Positions 1 to 9,834 of a DNA stretch of 64,000 nucleotides are shown one piece after another. This stretch comes from Parvibaculum sp. (GTDB lineage: Bacteria > Pseudomonadota > Alphaproteobacteria > Parvibaculales > Parvibaculaceae). The number at the start of each line of letters is the position of its first letter. Position 1 is the first letter of the stretch. Where the stretch lies: contig NZ_JAHBYN010000001.1 of assembly GCF_019635935.1 (NCBI RefSeq), positions 2,819,532 through 2,883,531 of the forward strand. The letters run 5' to 3'. A program made the position numbers and the translations under genes. The notes below the pieces were generated by a model that was not told the origin of the DNA, did not search any database, and saw only the letters and a list, made by a program, of their open reading frames with translations.

Positions 1-6
1 GATGAT

Positions 7-49
7 CGCTCCGGCCGGGACCACCCGGCCGGAGTGTCCCTTTCGGGAC
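7..49 (+). terminator. Paired hairpins before ctaB
   Basis: A perfect 10-bp stem (CTCCGGCCGG at 9-18 with CCGGCCGGAG at 25-34, 6-nt loop) is followed at once by a 5-bp stem GTCCC/GGGAC with a TTTC loop (36-49). There is no T-run, so a simple intrinsic terminator is not proven. The place fits the end of an upstream gene, which in this family of operons would be cox subunit I, and the hairpins may also stabilise that mRNA's 3' end. Confidence 0.4.
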
Positions 50-90
50 GGACGCCCGGCCGCATCGGGAAATGAAAGCATCGACCGTCA

Positions 91-1050
91 ATGTCCGACA
101 GAGCGATCAGCAAGGAAGAGTTCGACTCGCGCACCCTGCACGAAGGCGGCATGGGCTCCGCGCACGACTTTTTTGCCCTGCTGAAACCCCGCGTCATGTC
201 GCTGGTCATCTTCACCGCCTTTGTCGGTCTCGCGGTTGCCCCCGGCGCCATTCATCCGGTCATCGCCTTCACGGCGCTGCTCTGCATCGCGGTCGGCGCC
301 GGCGCCTCCGGCGCGCTCAACATGTGGTACGACGCGGATATCGACGCGAAGATGGCGCGCACCGCCGGCCGGCCCATTCCGCAAGGCCGCGTGACGCCGG
401 GCGAGGCGGCCGCCTTCGGTTCGATCCTTTCGGTCTTCTCGGTGATGACAATGGGGGTGTTGGTGAATTGGGTGGCGGCATCGCTGCTTGCCTTCACCAT
501 TTTCTTCTATCTGGTCGTCTACACGATGTGGTTGAAGCGCAGCACATCGCAGAACATCGTTATCGGCGGCGCTGCCGGCGCGTTCCCCCCGATGATCGGC
601 TGGGCGGCGGTCACGGGCTCGCTGGCGATCGAACCGGTGGTTCTCTTTCTGATTATCTTCATGTGGACACCGCCGCATTTCTGGGCGCTGGCGCTCTATC
701 GCAGCGACGACTACGAAAAAGTCGGCGTGCCGATGCTCCCGGTCGTCGCGGGTGAGGCGGAGACGCGCCGCCAGATTCTGATTTATTCGCTGCTGCTCGT
801 GCCGGTGACGTTGCTGCCGGCGGCGCTCGGCTTTGCCGGGCCGCTCTATGCGGGTGCAACCGCCGCTCTCGGCGCTGGGTTCCTCTGGCTCGCTTTCGCC
901 CTCTGGCGGAGCCGCTCCGGCGCGGCGCAGGACAAGGCCGCCAAGCGCCTCTTTGGCTATTCGATCCTTTATCTTTTCCTCGTTTTCTCGTTGCTCCTGG
1001 CCGAGAAGGCGCTCGGGATCGCTGCTTTCAGCGCGATTGCGCTATTGTGA
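91..1050 (+). CDS. ctaB: Protoheme IX farnesyltransferase (heme O synthase)
   Basis: This 319-residue integral membrane protein is a UbiA-superfamily prenyltransferase. It attaches the farnesyl tail of farnesyl diphosphate to heme b, giving heme O for the terminal oxidase. The first aspartate-rich motif is clear (N77, D81, D83, D85, then R90), and the second lies in the [13 protein letters not shown] region after a TPPHFWALA segment. About nine hydrophobic helices fill the rest. Length is normal for the family. There is no strong Shine-Dalgarno before the ATG at 91. The neighbours coxF, ctaE and SURF1 confirm a role in cytochrome c oxidase biogenesis. Confidence 0.96.
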   Translation: MSDRAISKEEFDSRTLHEGGMGSAHDFFALLKPRVMSLVIFTAFVGLAVAPGAIHPVIAFTALLCIAVGAGASGALNMWYDADIDAKMARTAGRPIPQGRVTPGEAAAFGSILSVFSVMTMGVLVNWVAASLLAFTIFFYLVVYTMWLKRSTSQNIVIGGAAGAFPPMIGWAAVTGSLAIEPVVLFLIIFMWTPPHFWALALYRSDDYEKVGVPMLPVVAGEAETRRQILIYSLLLVPVTLLPAALGFAGPLYAGATAALGAGFLWLAFALWRSRSGAAQDKAAKRLFGYSILYLFLVFSLLLAEKALGIAAFSAIALL

Positions 1051-1057
1051 GTTTGAA

Positions 1058-1240
1058 ATGACCGATGAAGACGAAAGCAAGCGCCACGAGGTTGCGCCGC
1101 CGGTCTGGACCGAAGAGCAACTCAAGCGCCGCCGTCAGCGCAATCTGGCGATCGCCTGGACGCTCGGGGGGCTGATGTTGCTGTTCTTCATCGTGACGAT
1201 TGTGAAACTTGGGGGCAATGTGGCGAACCGCCCGATTTGA
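1058..1240 (+). CDS. Small CoxF-like cytochrome oxidase-associated membrane protein
   Basis: A 60-residue protein with an acidic/basic cytoplasmic head of about 28 residues (VWTEEQLKRRRQRN) and one membrane helix (about residues 29-49). It starts 7 bp after the ctaB stop. Alphaproteobacterial cox operons commonly carry a protein of this size and shape at this place, called CoxF or a protoheme farnesyltransferase-associated small protein. The assignment rests on size, topology and position rather than on a catalytic motif. The gene ctaG (Cox11), which usually follows, is not present before ctaE. Confidence 0.75.
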   Translation: MTDEDESKRHEVAPPVWTEEQLKRRRQRNLAIAWTLGGLMLLFFIVTIVKLGGNVANRPI

Positions 1241-1339
1241 GGACGGATCGCTTCGGCGCCGGGCGCTGCTTTCGCGCCGACGACTTGAAATAGGCTGATC
1301 TGGCGGCGTGTGCCGCCTGCGAACTGGAGAGACGGGGAC

Positions 1340-2173
1340 ATGGCAGACGCTCACGCCAAACATCACGACTATCATCTGGTAGACCCGAGCGCATGGCCGA
1401 TCGTCGGTGCCATCGGCGCTTTCATCTTGGCCATCGGCGCGGTCACGTGGATGCACGGTTCGCCTGCTTGGGCGATGCTGATCGGCTTTGCCATCGTTTT
1501 CTACACGATGTTCGGCTGGTGGCGCGACGTCATCCGCGAGGCGCACAGGGGCGACCATACGCCGGTGGTGCAGCTTCATTTGCGCTACGGCATGATCCTC
1601 TTCATTGCCTCCGAAGTGATGTTCTTCGTCGCCTGGTTCTGGGCCTTCTTCGATGCGAGCCTCTTCGCCGGCGAGGAAATCCAGGCCGCTCGCGTCGAAT
1701 TCACCGGCGGCAGCTGGCCGCCCCAGGGCGTCGAGGTGTTCGATCCCTGGCACCTGCCGCTGATCAACACGCTGATCCTGCTGACCTCGGGCACGACCGT
1801 CACCTGGGCGCACCACGCGCTGCTTCACGACGACCGCAAGGGCCTCGTGCAGGGCCTCGCGCTGACGGTGGCGCTCGGCCTCATCTTCACGGCGGTTCAG
1901 GCCTACGAATACCAGCACGCGGCCTTCTCCTTCGCCGGCAGCATCTACGGCTCGACCTTCTTCATGGCGACCGGCTTCCACGGTTTCCATGTGATCGTCG
2001 GCACGATCTTCCTGATCGTCTGTCTGCTGCGCGCGATGAAGGGCCACTTTACGGCGAAACAGCATTTCGGCTTCGAGGCGGCCGCCTGGTACTGGCACTT
2101 CGTCGACGTGGTGTGGATATTCCTGTTCTTCGCCATCTACGTTTGGGCCTCGGTCGGCGCGGTCTATCACTGA
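1340..2173 (+). CDS. ctaE: Cytochrome c oxidase subunit III
   Basis: A 277-residue seven-helix subunit III of the aa3-type haem-copper oxidase. Signatures include HDYHLVDPS near the N-terminus, the [20 protein letters not shown] helix with its conserved Glu, [19 protein letters not shown] and the C-terminal [10 protein letters not shown] segment. The ATG at 1340 is preceded by GGAGAG about 8 nt upstream, which decides it over an in-frame start 30 bp earlier. It lies 99 bp after the coxF-like gene; that gap contains a 6-bp hairpin (1302-1317) and no reading frame for ctaG. Confidence 0.97.
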   Translation: MADAHAKHHDYHLVDPSAWPIVGAIGAFILAIGAVTWMHGSPAWAMLIGFAIVFYTMFGWWRDVIREAHRGDHTPVVQLHLRYGMILFIASEVMFFVAWFWAFFDASLFAGEEIQAARVEFTGGSWPPQGVEVFDPWHLPLINTLILLTSGTTVTWAHHALLHDDRKGLVQGLALTVALGLIFTAVQAYEYQHAAFSFAGSIYGSTFFMATGFHGFHVIVGTIFLIVCLLRAMKGHFTAKQHFGFEAAAWYWHFVDVVWIFLFFAIYVWASVGAVYH

Positions 2174-2201
2174 TCGCAGGCACGGCCTGCGGCGAATGAG
2201 G

Positions 2202-2229
2202 GGGCGGCCCGCCGACAGCGTGGCCGCCC
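2202..2229 (+). terminator. GC-rich hairpin between ctaE and DUF983
   Basis: An 8-bp perfect stem (GGGCGGCC at 2202-2209 with GGCCGCCC at 2222-2229) with a 12-nt loop is followed by TTTC. It could attenuate read-through from ctaE or protect the ctaE mRNA end. The T-run is short, so full termination is doubtful and the downstream genes probably remain in the operon. Confidence 0.4.
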
Positions 2230-2248
2230 TTTCGCTTGAAGGAGCACC

Positions 2249-2623
2249 ATGAGCACGGAAAGCCACCAGATGCCGTCCTCCGTGACGGTGGCGTTGAAGT
2301 CCTGCTGTCCGGCCTGCGGTGCCGCGCCGCTCTATGACGGCTTCCTGACGGTGAAGCCCGTCTGCGGGCATTGCGGGGCCGACCTGTCCGTTGCCGACTC
2401 GGGCGACGGTCCGGCGGTCTTCATCATGATGATTGCCGGCTTCATCATCGTCGGGCTGGTGCTTTGGGTGGAATTCACCTGGTCGCCGCCCTATTGGCTG
2501 CATGCGCTGTTGTGGCTGCCGATGACGATCGCCCTGCCGCTGCTTCTGCTGCGCCCGCTCAAGAGCTGGATGATCGCCCAGCAATTCCGCCACAAGGCGC
2601 GCGAAGGACAGCTCGACATATGA
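2249..2623 (+). CDS. DUF983 zinc-ribbon membrane protein
   Basis: A 124-residue protein with an N-terminal zinc-ribbon (C20-PA-C23 and C39-GH-C42) followed by two membrane helices (about residues 55-75 and 80-102). DUF983 genes sit between cytochrome oxidase subunit III and SURF1 in many alphaproteobacteria, which suggests an accessory role in oxidase assembly. No enzymatic function is established. A GGAG ribosome site lies 7 nt before the ATG. The stop overlaps the start of the SURF1 gene (ATGA), so the two are probably translationally coupled. Confidence 0.9.
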   Translation: MSTESHQMPSSVTVALKSCCPACGAAPLYDGFLTVKPVCGHCGADLSVADSGDGPAVFIMMIAGFIIVGLVLWVEFTWSPPYWLHALLWLPMTIALPLLLLRPLKSWMIAQQFRHKAREGQLDI

Positions 2624-3363
2624 CCAACCGCTTCTTCCGCCCAATGCTCTGGCCGACGCTGCTGACCGCGGCGATGCTGCCTGTCTTGCTGGGGCTCGGC
2701 TTCTGGCAAGTCGAACGGCTTGAATGGAAACGCGGCCTGATCGCGACGATGACCGAGCGCATGGCCGCCGATCCGGTGGCCTTGCCCGCGCCGGAAAGCT
2801 GGCCGTCGCTCGACGCGGCGGCGTTCGAATACGCGCGCGTCTCGCTCACCGGCCGCTTCATGCACGAGCATGAGCTGCATTATTTCACGCAAGGCGAGAC
2901 AGGCGCCCCCGGCTACGCGGTCATCGTGCCGCTCGTGCTGACGGGCGAGGCGGATGCGATCGTCTTCGTCGATCGCGGTTTTGTCCCAGTGGCAATGAAG
3001 GACCCGGCGACGCGCGCGGCGGCGCAACCCGAAGGTCAGGTGAGCCTCACCGGCATCCTGCGGACGCCGCAACCGCGCGGCGCGTTCGACGGCGCCGACG
3101 ATCCGGAACGCAACGTCTGGATGGTCCGCGACCCGGCAGGGATGAGCGCCCATCTCGGTCTGACGCATGTCGCGCCGTTCCTCGTCGAGGCCGAGACAGA
3201 CCCCGCGGCCGGGCCCTGGCCGAAAGCCGGCCGGACCCGCGTCGACCTGCCCAACAACCATCTCGACTACGCCCTGACCTGGTTCGGGCTGGCGCTGGTC
3301 CTGATCGCTATCTATTTGATTTATCACAGGTCTCAGGGCCGGATCGGGCGCCCGAAACCCTGA
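2620..3363 (+). CDS. SURF1 family cytochrome oxidase assembly protein
   Basis: A 247-residue protein of the SURF1/Shy1 family, which delivers or inserts heme a into subunit I. It has the family topology: one helix near the N-terminus (about residues 10-28, ending GLGFWQVERLEWK), a large periplasmic domain with RGFVP and the NNHLDYALTWF motif, and a second helix near the C-terminus. The ATG overlaps the DUF983 stop by 4 bp. Context (ctaB, ctaE upstream) agrees. Length is typical. Confidence 0.95.
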   Translation: MTNRFFRPMLWPTLLTAAMLPVLLGLGFWQVERLEWKRGLIATMTERMAADPVALPAPESWPSLDAAAFEYARVSLTGRFMHEHELHYFTQGETGAPGYAVIVPLVLTGEADAIVFVDRGFVPVAMKDPATRAAAQPEGQVSLTGILRTPQPRGAFDGADDPERNVWMVRDPAGMSAHLGLTHVAPFLVEAETDPAAGPWPKAGRTRVDLPNNHLDYALTWFGLALVLIAIYLIYHRSQGRIGRPKP

Positions 3364-3398
3364 TTTCCGGCCATTTTGCCGCGACCCGCTCAGCGCAA

Positions 3399-3427
3399 TT
3401 GCCTCCCGCGCCGGGGCCGGATAGGGT
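3399..3427 (+). promoter_or_regulatory. Candidate sigma-70 promoter for thrC
   Basis: TTGCCT (3399-3404) and TAGGGT (3422-3427) are separated by exactly 17 bp, in the 114-bp gap between SURF1 and thrC. The same TAGGGT -10 occurs in the atp promoter of this window. It would give thrC a start independent of the cox genes. This is a motif match only. Confidence 0.55.
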
Positions 3428-3477
3428 AGCCCTCGACCGGCCCGCGAGCCTCTTTCGCGCTGGCACTCCAGGAGATT

Positions 3478-4884
3478 ATGGTGAAGTACGTCAGCACGCG
3501 GGGCGCCGCCCCGGAGCTTGATTTCGAGGACGCTTTGCTCGCAGGCCTGGCCCGCGACGGCGGCCTCTATGTGCCGGCGGAATGGCCGCAAATGAGCGAG
3601 CGCAAGATCAAGGCGCTGGCCGGCCTGCCTTACGAGGAAGTCGCCTTTCGCGTCATGCGGCCCTATATCGGCCCCTCGATCGACGATTCCACGCTGCAGC
3701 GGATGCTGGTCCGGGCCTATGCGGGCTTCAACCACCGCGCGATTGTGCCACTGACGCAAACCGGCCCCGGCGACTGGCTGCTGGAGCTGTTCCACGGGCC
3801 CACGCTCGCCTTCAAGGACGTGGCGATGCAGATACTCGCCCGGCTGTTCGACCATGTGCTGGCGGCGCGCGGCCGCCGCATCACGGTGGTCGGCGCCACC
3901 TCGGGCGACACCGGTTCGGCCGCCATCGAGGCTTTCAAGGGCCGCGACACGACCGACATTTTCATCCTCCACCCCAAGGGTCGCGTTTCCGAAGTGCAGC
4001 GCCGCCAGATGACGACGGTGCTCGACGCCAACGTCCACAACATCGCGGTCGAAGGTTCGTTCGACGATTGCCAGGCGCTGGTCAAGGCGATGTTCAACGA
4101 CCATCGTTTCCGCGACGAGGTGGCGCTGGCCGGCATCAACTCGATCAACTGGGGCCGCGTCCTCGCCCAGATCGTCTACTATTTCACCAGCGCGGTGGCG
4201 CTCGGCGCCCCGGCACGGCCTGTCGCTTTCTCGGTGCCGACCGGCAATTTCGGCGACATTTTCGCGGGCTACGCGGCTGCGCGCATGGGGCTGCCGGTTG
4301 CGCGCCTGATCGTCGCCACCAACGTCAACGACATCCTGGCGCGCGCGCTCGAGACCGGCCGCTACGAAGTGGGCACGGTCGTGCCGACGATCAGCCCCAG
4401 CATGGACATCCAGGTCTCGTCCAATTTCGAACGCCTGATCCACGATGCCTATGGGCGCGACGGCGCCGCGGTGACGCGGCTGATGCAGAGCCTTGCGCAA
4501 TCGGGCGCCTTCGAGATCGACGCCGTCCGGCTCGACGCGATCCGCGCCATGTTCGGCGCGGCGCGCGCCGACGAGCAGGAGACCCGGGCGACGATCGAAG
4601 CGACGCTGAAGGCGACCGGCGAACTGGTCGATCCCCACACCGCGGTCGGCCTTGCCGTCGCGGCAAAGCTGCGCGGCAGCGCGGAGGTGCCGATGGTGAC
4701 GCTGGCGACCGCGCATCCGGCGAAGTTCCCCGATGCGGTCGAGGCGGCGACGGGCATTCGCCCGGCGCTCCCCCCCGCCATGGCCGATCTCTTCACGCGC
4801 GAAGAGCGCCTGACGGTGCTTCCCAACGATCTCACAGCGGTCGAAGCGTTCATCCGCGAACGCGCCCGCTCCGTAACTGCGTAA
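3478..4884 (+). CDS. thrC: Threonine synthase
   Basis: A 468-residue PLP-dependent enzyme that converts O-phospho-L-homoserine to threonine, the last step of the pathway. The N-terminus (VKYVSTRG) is the family signature, and the Schiff-base lysine is K113 in the segment GPTLAFKDVAMQ. The phosphate-binding region (SGDTGSAAIEAFKGRD) and SVPTGNFGDIFAGY are intact. GGAG lies 4 nt before the ATG. Homoserine kinase (thrB) is elsewhere in the window at 16.5 kb, so threonine synthesis is dispersed. It is followed 19 bp later by the M16 peptidase, an order common in alphaproteobacteria. Confidence 0.97.
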   Translation: MVKYVSTRGAAPELDFEDALLAGLARDGGLYVPAEWPQMSERKIKALAGLPYEEVAFRVMRPYIGPSIDDSTLQRMLVRAYAGFNHRAIVPLTQTGPGDWLLELFHGPTLAFKDVAMQILARLFDHVLAARGRRITVVGATSGDTGSAAIEAFKGRDTTDIFILHPKGRVSEVQRRQMTTVLDANVHNIAVEGSFDDCQALVKAMFNDHRFRDEVALAGINSINWGRVLAQIVYYFTSAVALGAPARPVAFSVPTGNFGDIFAGYAAARMGLPVARLIVATNVNDILARALETGRYEVGTVVPTISPSMDIQVSSNFERLIHDAYGRDGAAVTRLMQSLAQSGAFEIDAVRLDAIRAMFGAARADEQETRATIEATLKATGELVDPHTAVGLAVAAKLRGSAEVPMVTLATAHPAKFPDAVEAATGIRPALPPAMADLFTREERLTVLPNDLTAVEAFIRERARSVTA

Positions 4885-4903
4885 CCGTCGAAGGAGCCCG
4901 CCC

Positions 4904-6178
4904 ATGTCCGTTGAAGTGACCAAGCTGGAAAATGGCCTGACCGTCGTCACCGACAGCATGCCGCATCTGGAGACCACCTCGGTCGGCGTCTGGGTCAACA
5001 CCGGCGCCCGCCATGAAGATCTGCGTCAGCATGGCGTGTCGCACATGCTGGAACACATGGCTTTCAAGGGCACCGAGCGCCGCTCGGCGCTGGCGATCGC
5101 TGAGGAAATCGAAACGGTCGGCGGCTATCTCAACGCCCATACGACGCATGAAGCGACGGCTTACTACGCGCGCGTCCTGAAGCAGGACCTGCCGCTCGCC
5201 GTCGATATTCTGGCCGACATCCTGCAGCATTCCGTGTTCGACCCGCAGGAGGTCGAGCGCGAGCGCGGCGTCATCATTTCCGAGATCGGACAGGCGCACG
5301 ACACGCCCGACGACATGGTTTTCGACTATCTGCTCGAAGCAGCCTATCCGGATCAGGCGCTCGGACGCTCGATCCTCGGCACCGTCGACACGGTGTCCGG
5401 TTTCGGCCGCGATGCGCTGCAGGGCTATATGAGCGAGCGCTATCTGGCGCCGGGCATGGTGCTGGCGGGCGCCGGCGGCATCGATCACGACGCGCTGGTC
5501 GCCCTGGCGCGCGACCGTTTCGGCGCGCTGCCGAGCCGCGTATCCAATGGTGCCGAAACGGCGCGTTTCGCCGCCGGCGAGCGCCGCATCGAGCGCGATC
5601 TCGAACAGGCGCATCTGGCGCTCGCCTTCGAGGGCCCGACCTATTCCGATCCCGACTACTACACGGCACAGGTGCTCGCCGGCGTCCTCGGCGGCGGCAT
5701 GTCCTCGCGGCTCTTCCAGGAGGTGCGCGAGAAGCGCGGCCTCTGCTATTCGACCTTCGCCTTCTCATGGTCGTTCGCCGACACCGGCGTCTTCGGTGTC
5801 TATGCCGGCACCTCGCCCGACGATGTGGCCGAGCTGTTGCCGGTGCTGTCCGGCGAAATCGGCCGGATCGGTGAGGACGCAACCGAGGACGAAGTCGTCC
5901 GCGCCCGCGCCCAGATCAAGGCCGGCCTGATGATGGGTCTCGAAAGCTCCTCGTCCCGCGCCGAGCAGATTGCGCGCCAGTTCACGGTCCATGGCCGCGT
6001 GTTGCCCATCGATGAATTGATCGAACGCATCGAGGCGGTCGACGCCGCCGCGGTGCGCCGCTATGCCGGCCGGCTTCTGGGCGGCAGGCACATGGCCCTT
6101 TCGGCGATCGGCCCGCTCGATGGCAAGGATGGCGGACTTGAATCCTATGACCGGATCGCGGCAAGATTTGCAGGTTGA
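4904..6178 (+). CDS. M16 family zinc peptidase (processing-peptidase-like)
   Basis: A 424-residue metallopeptidase of the M16B family, related to the beta subunit of mitochondrial processing peptidase. The inverted zinc motif HxxEH is complete (H47, E50, H51), and the third ligand E127 lies 76 residues later, as expected. Downstream is the C-terminal M16 domain with GGGMSSRLFQEVREKRGL. No signal peptide is seen, so it is probably cytoplasmic. GGAG lies before the ATG. The physiological substrate in free-living bacteria is not known. Confidence 0.93.
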   Translation: MSVEVTKLENGLTVVTDSMPHLETTSVGVWVNTGARHEDLRQHGVSHMLEHMAFKGTERRSALAIAEEIETVGGYLNAHTTHEATAYYARVLKQDLPLAVDILADILQHSVFDPQEVERERGVIISEIGQAHDTPDDMVFDYLLEAAYPDQALGRSILGTVDTVSGFGRDALQGYMSERYLAPGMVLAGAGGIDHDALVALARDRFGALPSRVSNGAETARFAAGERRIERDLEQAHLALAFEGPTYSDPDYYTAQVLAGVLGGGMSSRLFQEVREKRGLCYSTFAFSWSFADTGVFGVYAGTSPDDVAELLPVLSGEIGRIGEDATEDEVVRARAQIKAGLMMGLESSSSRAEQIARQFTVHGRVLPIDELIERIEAVDAAAVRRYAGRLLGGRHMALSAIGPLDGKDGGLESYDRIAARFAG

Positions 6179-6205
6179 GGTCGCGGTGGGGAGGCGCGTC
6201 CCGCT

Positions 6206-6793
6206 ATGGCATTTCTCCGTTCGATTACGAAGCCGGACACCGCGCCCCTCATTCTGGGCGAGGGCGTCTATCTGCGCACCCCGCAGCCCGGCGATTATGC
6301 CGCCTGGGCGCAACTGCGCGAAAACAGCCGGGATTTCCTGACACCCTGGGAGCCGACCTGGGCGCAGGACGATCTGACCAGAACCGCCTTTCGCCGCCGC
6401 CTCCGCCGCTATATGCGCGAAATCCGCGAGGATCATGCCTACCCCTTCTTCATCTTTCGCGAGCAAGATGAAGCCCTTGTCGGCGGATGCACGCTGTCGG
6501 GCGTTCAGCGGGGGGTTCAGCAATCCTGCACGCTGGGCTACTGGGCGGGTGAAAAATATGCGGGGCAGGGCTATGTGACCGCCGCGGTCAGGGCGCTGGT
6601 CCCTTACGTATTCGAGGAACTGAAGTTGCACAGATTGCAGGCGGCCTGTTTGCCCGAAAACGAAAGATCCCGTGCTGTGCTGCGCAAATGCGGCTTCACC
6701 GAAGAGGGTCATGCGCGCGGCTATCTCCGCATCAACGGTATGTGGCGCGATCACGTCGTGTTTGCCATCTTGCGCGACGATCCGCGCCGGTGA
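6206..6793 (+). CDS. GNAT acetyltransferase, RimJ/RimL type
   Basis: A 195-residue GCN5-related N-acetyltransferase. RimJ/RimL-like features are the N-terminal LRTPQPGDYAAWAQLRENSRDFLTPWEP segment in two parts, the acetyl-CoA loop YAGQGYVT, and the C-terminal AVLRKCGFTEEGHARGYLRINGMWRDHV block. Such enzymes acetylate protein or peptide N-termini, with RimJ acting on ribosomal protein S5. Whether this one does so is inference. It starts 27 bp after the M16 gene and probably shares its transcript, an association common in alphaproteobacteria. Confidence 0.88.
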   Translation: MAFLRSITKPDTAPLILGEGVYLRTPQPGDYAAWAQLRENSRDFLTPWEPTWAQDDLTRTAFRRRLRRYMREIREDHAYPFFIFREQDEALVGGCTLSGVQRGVQQSCTLGYWAGEKYAGQGYVTAAVRALVPYVFEELKLHRLQAACLPENERSRAVLRKCGFTEEGHARGYLRINGMWRDHVVFAILRDDPRR

Positions 6794-6836
6794 TTTTGCG
6801 AAGGGGAGTTAGCGGCCGATGCGGCAAGGGGGCCAG

Positions 6837-9770
6837 ATGAAAGCGCGCATGCGCGGCGCGCTCACGGCGATTTTTTTGGCGGCCGCGCTCCCCGGCACTG
6901 CGCTGGCGCTCGACGCCGTGGCGCTCGACGACCCGGCGCCGGCCGTCGATCTGACGCCCCATGCCGAGCAATACAAGGCCGACGGACGGCGTCTGACAAT
7001 CGAACCGCCGCTGTCCGGCACCGCCGAAATCACCAGCGAAATCGAAGATGAAGCGGCCGAAATCGACGAAGGCGTGCTGGCGGACGGCACTGTCGTGCTG
7101 TTCGACGGCGATGGCGCAACCGGCACATGGCTCGCCGTCGCGCTGCGCAACCGTTCCGCCGAGCCGGTGCGGCGCTATCTGGTGGCCGACGAGCGGGGCG
7201 AGGGGATTGGCAATTTGCTCTGGCCGTTGCCGCGCGAGGCGATCGACCGCGCCGTGGCCGCGGGCGGCGAGGACCCGCTGCCGGTGTCCGGCGACCGGCG
7301 GCGCGGCTTTTCGGTCTTTGCGATATCGGCGGACGCCGAAACCAGCATCACCGTGGCGCTTCACGCCGGCGAACCGCCGGCGGGCCTCTATCTTTGGCAT
7401 GTCGATGCATGGACGTCCTTCATGCGGCGGCTGGCGCTGGTCGAGGGCGGCATGCTTGCGGTCGTCGCGGCCTTTGCAATCTATCTCTCGGCGCTGGCGA
7501 TCCTGACCCGCGTGGCCGCGGCCCGCGCAACGGCGGGTCTTCTCGGCACCGGCTTTCTCGTGCTGCTGGCGGAGTTCGGCTACATCGCGGCACTTTTCGA
7601 TCTCGGACCGCGCTGGGACTTGACGATCCGCACCTCGGCGCTGGCGCTTTTCGCCGCCGCCGTATTCGCGCTTGAGCGATTTTTTCTCGATCTCGAACGT
7701 CTTGCTAAATGGCCCTCGCGCCTTGCGCGCCTGATGTCATATGCGGCGCTGGCCGGCATTCCGCTGGCGCTTGTCAGTGTCCCGCTCGGCGCTTTCTACG
7801 TGCGCGGCATCGTCACCATCGCCGTCGCCGCCGGCGTGCCGCTGGTGGTGATGGCCGCGCTCCGCGGCGTCCGCCCGGCTCAGCTCCTCATTCCGGGCGC
7901 CGTGCTGTTCGGGTTTGCGGGGCTCGTTGCCGCGCTTCATACGGCAGGTTGGGTCCCCGGCACCTTTGCGGGTACGACCTTTGCGGGCGGGCTCCTGACG
8001 GCGGCGCTGACGCTCTTTGCCTTTGCCGCGGCCTATCACGCGCAGGGCGGCCGCCGCCGCGCCGATCTCGGCACCTTGCGCAGCGAACAGCGCAACGCCT
8101 TCGCGCTTTCGGGCGCGCGCATGGGCGTCTGGGACTGGGATGCGACCAACGACCGGCTCTATGTGTCGCCATCGGTGGAGGCGATGCTCGGGCTCGACGC
8201 CGGTACGCTGGATGGCAACGAGGTTCTCTGGCGCGAGCATATGCATCCTGCCGACCGCGAGACATATCGCACCGCTCTCAATGCCTATTTCCATCGCGGC
8301 AACGTGTCTTTCACGCTTGAGTTCCGCATGCGCCACTCCGACGGCGCTTTCCGTTGGGTCGCGCTCAGCGCCAGTTGCGTCGCCGCCGCCGACACGGGCA
8401 CCGCGCGCTGCATTGGCACGGTGCGCGACATCTCGGCGCGCAAACACGCCGAAGAGCGGCTGCTGCATGACAGCGTGCATGACAGCCTGACGGGCCTGCC
8501 CAACCGCGCGCTCTTCATGGACCGCCTCGAGCGCGCCATTCGCCGGCCCGATCTTCTCGACCGTCCGCGCGCCGCGATCCTGCTGATCGATCTCGACCGC
8601 TTCAAGACCGTCAACGACAGTCTCGGTCATTCGGGCGGCGATGCGCTGCTGATCGCGATTGCCCGGCGGCTGGAATCGCTGGTAACGCAGGACGACACGG
8701 TCGCCCGCATCGACGGCGACGCCTTCGCCGTTCTGCTGACCTCGCGCACCCGGCGCGACGATGCCCGCGCCTTCGCCGAACAGGCGAGCGAGTTTCTTCG
8801 CCAGCCGATCGAGGTGGCGGGTCACGAGGTCTATCCGACATCGTCGATCGGCGTGGCGATCTGCGAGGACGCGCACGAAAACCCCGAAGAACTCTTCACC
8901 GAAGCCGAAATCGCGATGTATCGCGCCAAGCGTCTCGGCAAGGCGCGGATCGACATGTTCGAACCGGCAATGCGCGCCGAGACCGACGACAACCTGACGC
9001 TTGAAACGGATCTGCGTCATGCGATCGAGCGCAAGGAGATGGAGCTCTACTATCAGCCCATCATGTCGTTGACGGATGGCGGCGTGCGCGGCTTCGAGGC
9101 GCTGATCCGCTGGAACCATCCGAAGGAAGGATTGCTGGCGCCGGACAATTTCGTGCCGCTCGCCGAGGAACTCGGCGTCATCACCGAAATCGGGCGCTTT
9201 GCGCTTCGCGTCGCGAGCGAGGAACTGGCGACCTGGCAGAAACTCTTTCCGATGGAGCGGCCGCTCACCGTCAGCGTCAACGTGTCGAGCCGCCAGTTGC
9301 TGCGTCACGACCTGATCGAGGACGTGAAGCGCGTCCTGAACCGCATCGACATCGAACGGGGCTCGCTGAAGCTCGAAGTCACGGAATCGCTGGTGATGGA
9401 AAATCCGGAATTCGCGGCAACGATGCTGGCGCGCCTGAAGGCGCTCGGCGCCGGACTTTCGCTCGACGATTTCGGCACCGGCTATTCGAGCCTGAGCTAT
9501 CTGCAGCGCTTTCCCTTCGACACGCTGAAGGTCGATCGCTCATTCGTCGCCGGCATGTCGGCCGACCGCGAAACGCCGCTGATCATCCGCTCGATGGTGA
9601 CGCTGGCGCATGATCTGGGCATGGAAGTGGTGGCCGAAGGCACCGAAAGCGAGACGCAGGCGCGCGATCTTGCCGGCATGGGTTGCGACTACGGGCAGGG
9701 CTATTATTTCGGCCAGCCGATGCCCGCCGCCGAGGCGCTCGACTTCATCGCCCGTCACTGGCGGCGCTGA
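6837..9770 (+). CDS. Membrane PAS-GGDEF-EAL protein with 7TM-DISM-like sensor
   Basis: A cyclic-di-GMP signalling protein of about 977 residues. In order it has a signal peptide, a periplasmic domain, about seven membrane helices (roughly residues 200-400) resembling the 7TMR-DISM architecture, a PAS domain ([16 protein letters not shown]), GGDEF and EAL. The GGDEF signature is degenerate (RIDGDAF near residue 626), so cyclase activity is unlikely. The EAL domain keeps the EALIRW (E near residue 754) and [10 protein letters not shown] motifs, so a phosphodiesterase is predicted. I chose the ATG at 6837, with AAGGGGG 5 nt upstream and a clean signal peptide, over the ATG at 6819. Confidence 0.9.
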   Translation: MKARMRGALTAIFLAAALPGTALALDAVALDDPAPAVDLTPHAEQYKADGRRLTIEPPLSGTAEITSEIEDEAAEIDEGVLADGTVVLFDGDGATGTWLAVALRNRSAEPVRRYLVADERGEGIGNLLWPLPREAIDRAVAAGGEDPLPVSGDRRRGFSVFAISADAETSITVALHAGEPPAGLYLWHVDAWTSFMRRLALVEGGMLAVVAAFAIYLSALAILTRVAAARATAGLLGTGFLVLLAEFGYIAALFDLGPRWDLTIRTSALALFAAAVFALERFFLDLERLAKWPSRLARLMSYAALAGIPLALVSVPLGAFYVRGIVTIAVAAGVPLVVMAALRGVRPAQLLIPGAVLFGFAGLVAALHTAGWVPGTFAGTTFAGGLLTAALTLFAFAAAYHAQGGRRRADLGTLRSEQRNAFALSGARMGVWDWDATNDRLYVSPSVEAMLGLDAGTLDGNEVLWREHMHPADRETYRTALNAYFHRGNVSFTLEFRMRHSDGAFRWVALSASCVAAADTGTARCIGTVRDISARKHAEERLLHDSVHDSLTGLPNRALFMDRLERAIRRPDLLDRPRAAILLIDLDRFKTVNDSLGHSGGDALLIAIARRLESLVTQDDTVARIDGDAFAVLLTSRTRRDDARAFAEQASEFLRQPIEVAGHEVYPTSSIGVAICEDAHENPEELFTEAEIAMYRAKRLGKARIDMFEPAMRAETDDNLTLETDLRHAIERKEMELYYQPIMSLTDGGVRGFEALIRWNHPKEGLLAPDNFVPLAEELGVITEIGRFALRVASEELATWQKLFPMERPLTVSVNVSSRQLLRHDLIEDVKRVLNRIDIERGSLKLEVTESLVMENPEFAATMLARLKALGAGLSLDDFGTGYSSLSYLQRFPFDTLKVDRSFVAGMSADRETPLIIRSMVTLAHDLGMEVVAEGTESETQARDLAGMGCDYGQGYYFGQPMPAAEALDFIARHWRR

Positions 9771-9775
9771 CCGGA

Positions 9776-9833
9776 GCGTTTTCAGCAAAAGTGGCTGCCG
9801 GTTTTGCGTTCGAAAACGCGACAAAACAACGAC
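9776..9833. repeat. Rhizobiales-type intergenic palindrome
   Basis: GCGTTTTC (9776-9783) pairs with GAAAACGC (9812-9819), with an inner GCCGGTTTTGCG segment and a GACAAAAC tail. A sequence of this type (GCGTTTTC ... ACCGGTTTTGC ... GAAAACGC ... ACAAAAC) is, from memory, very common between genes in Hyphomicrobiales. It lies between the convergent GGDEF/EAL and yqgE genes, where it could end either transcript. Confidence 0.55.
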
Positions 9834-9834
9834 T

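Noticed and set aside
2491..5001. An 836-codon open frame on the minus strand over SURF1 and thrC
   Set aside because: It is antisense to two well-supported genes and has the composition of a shadow frame.
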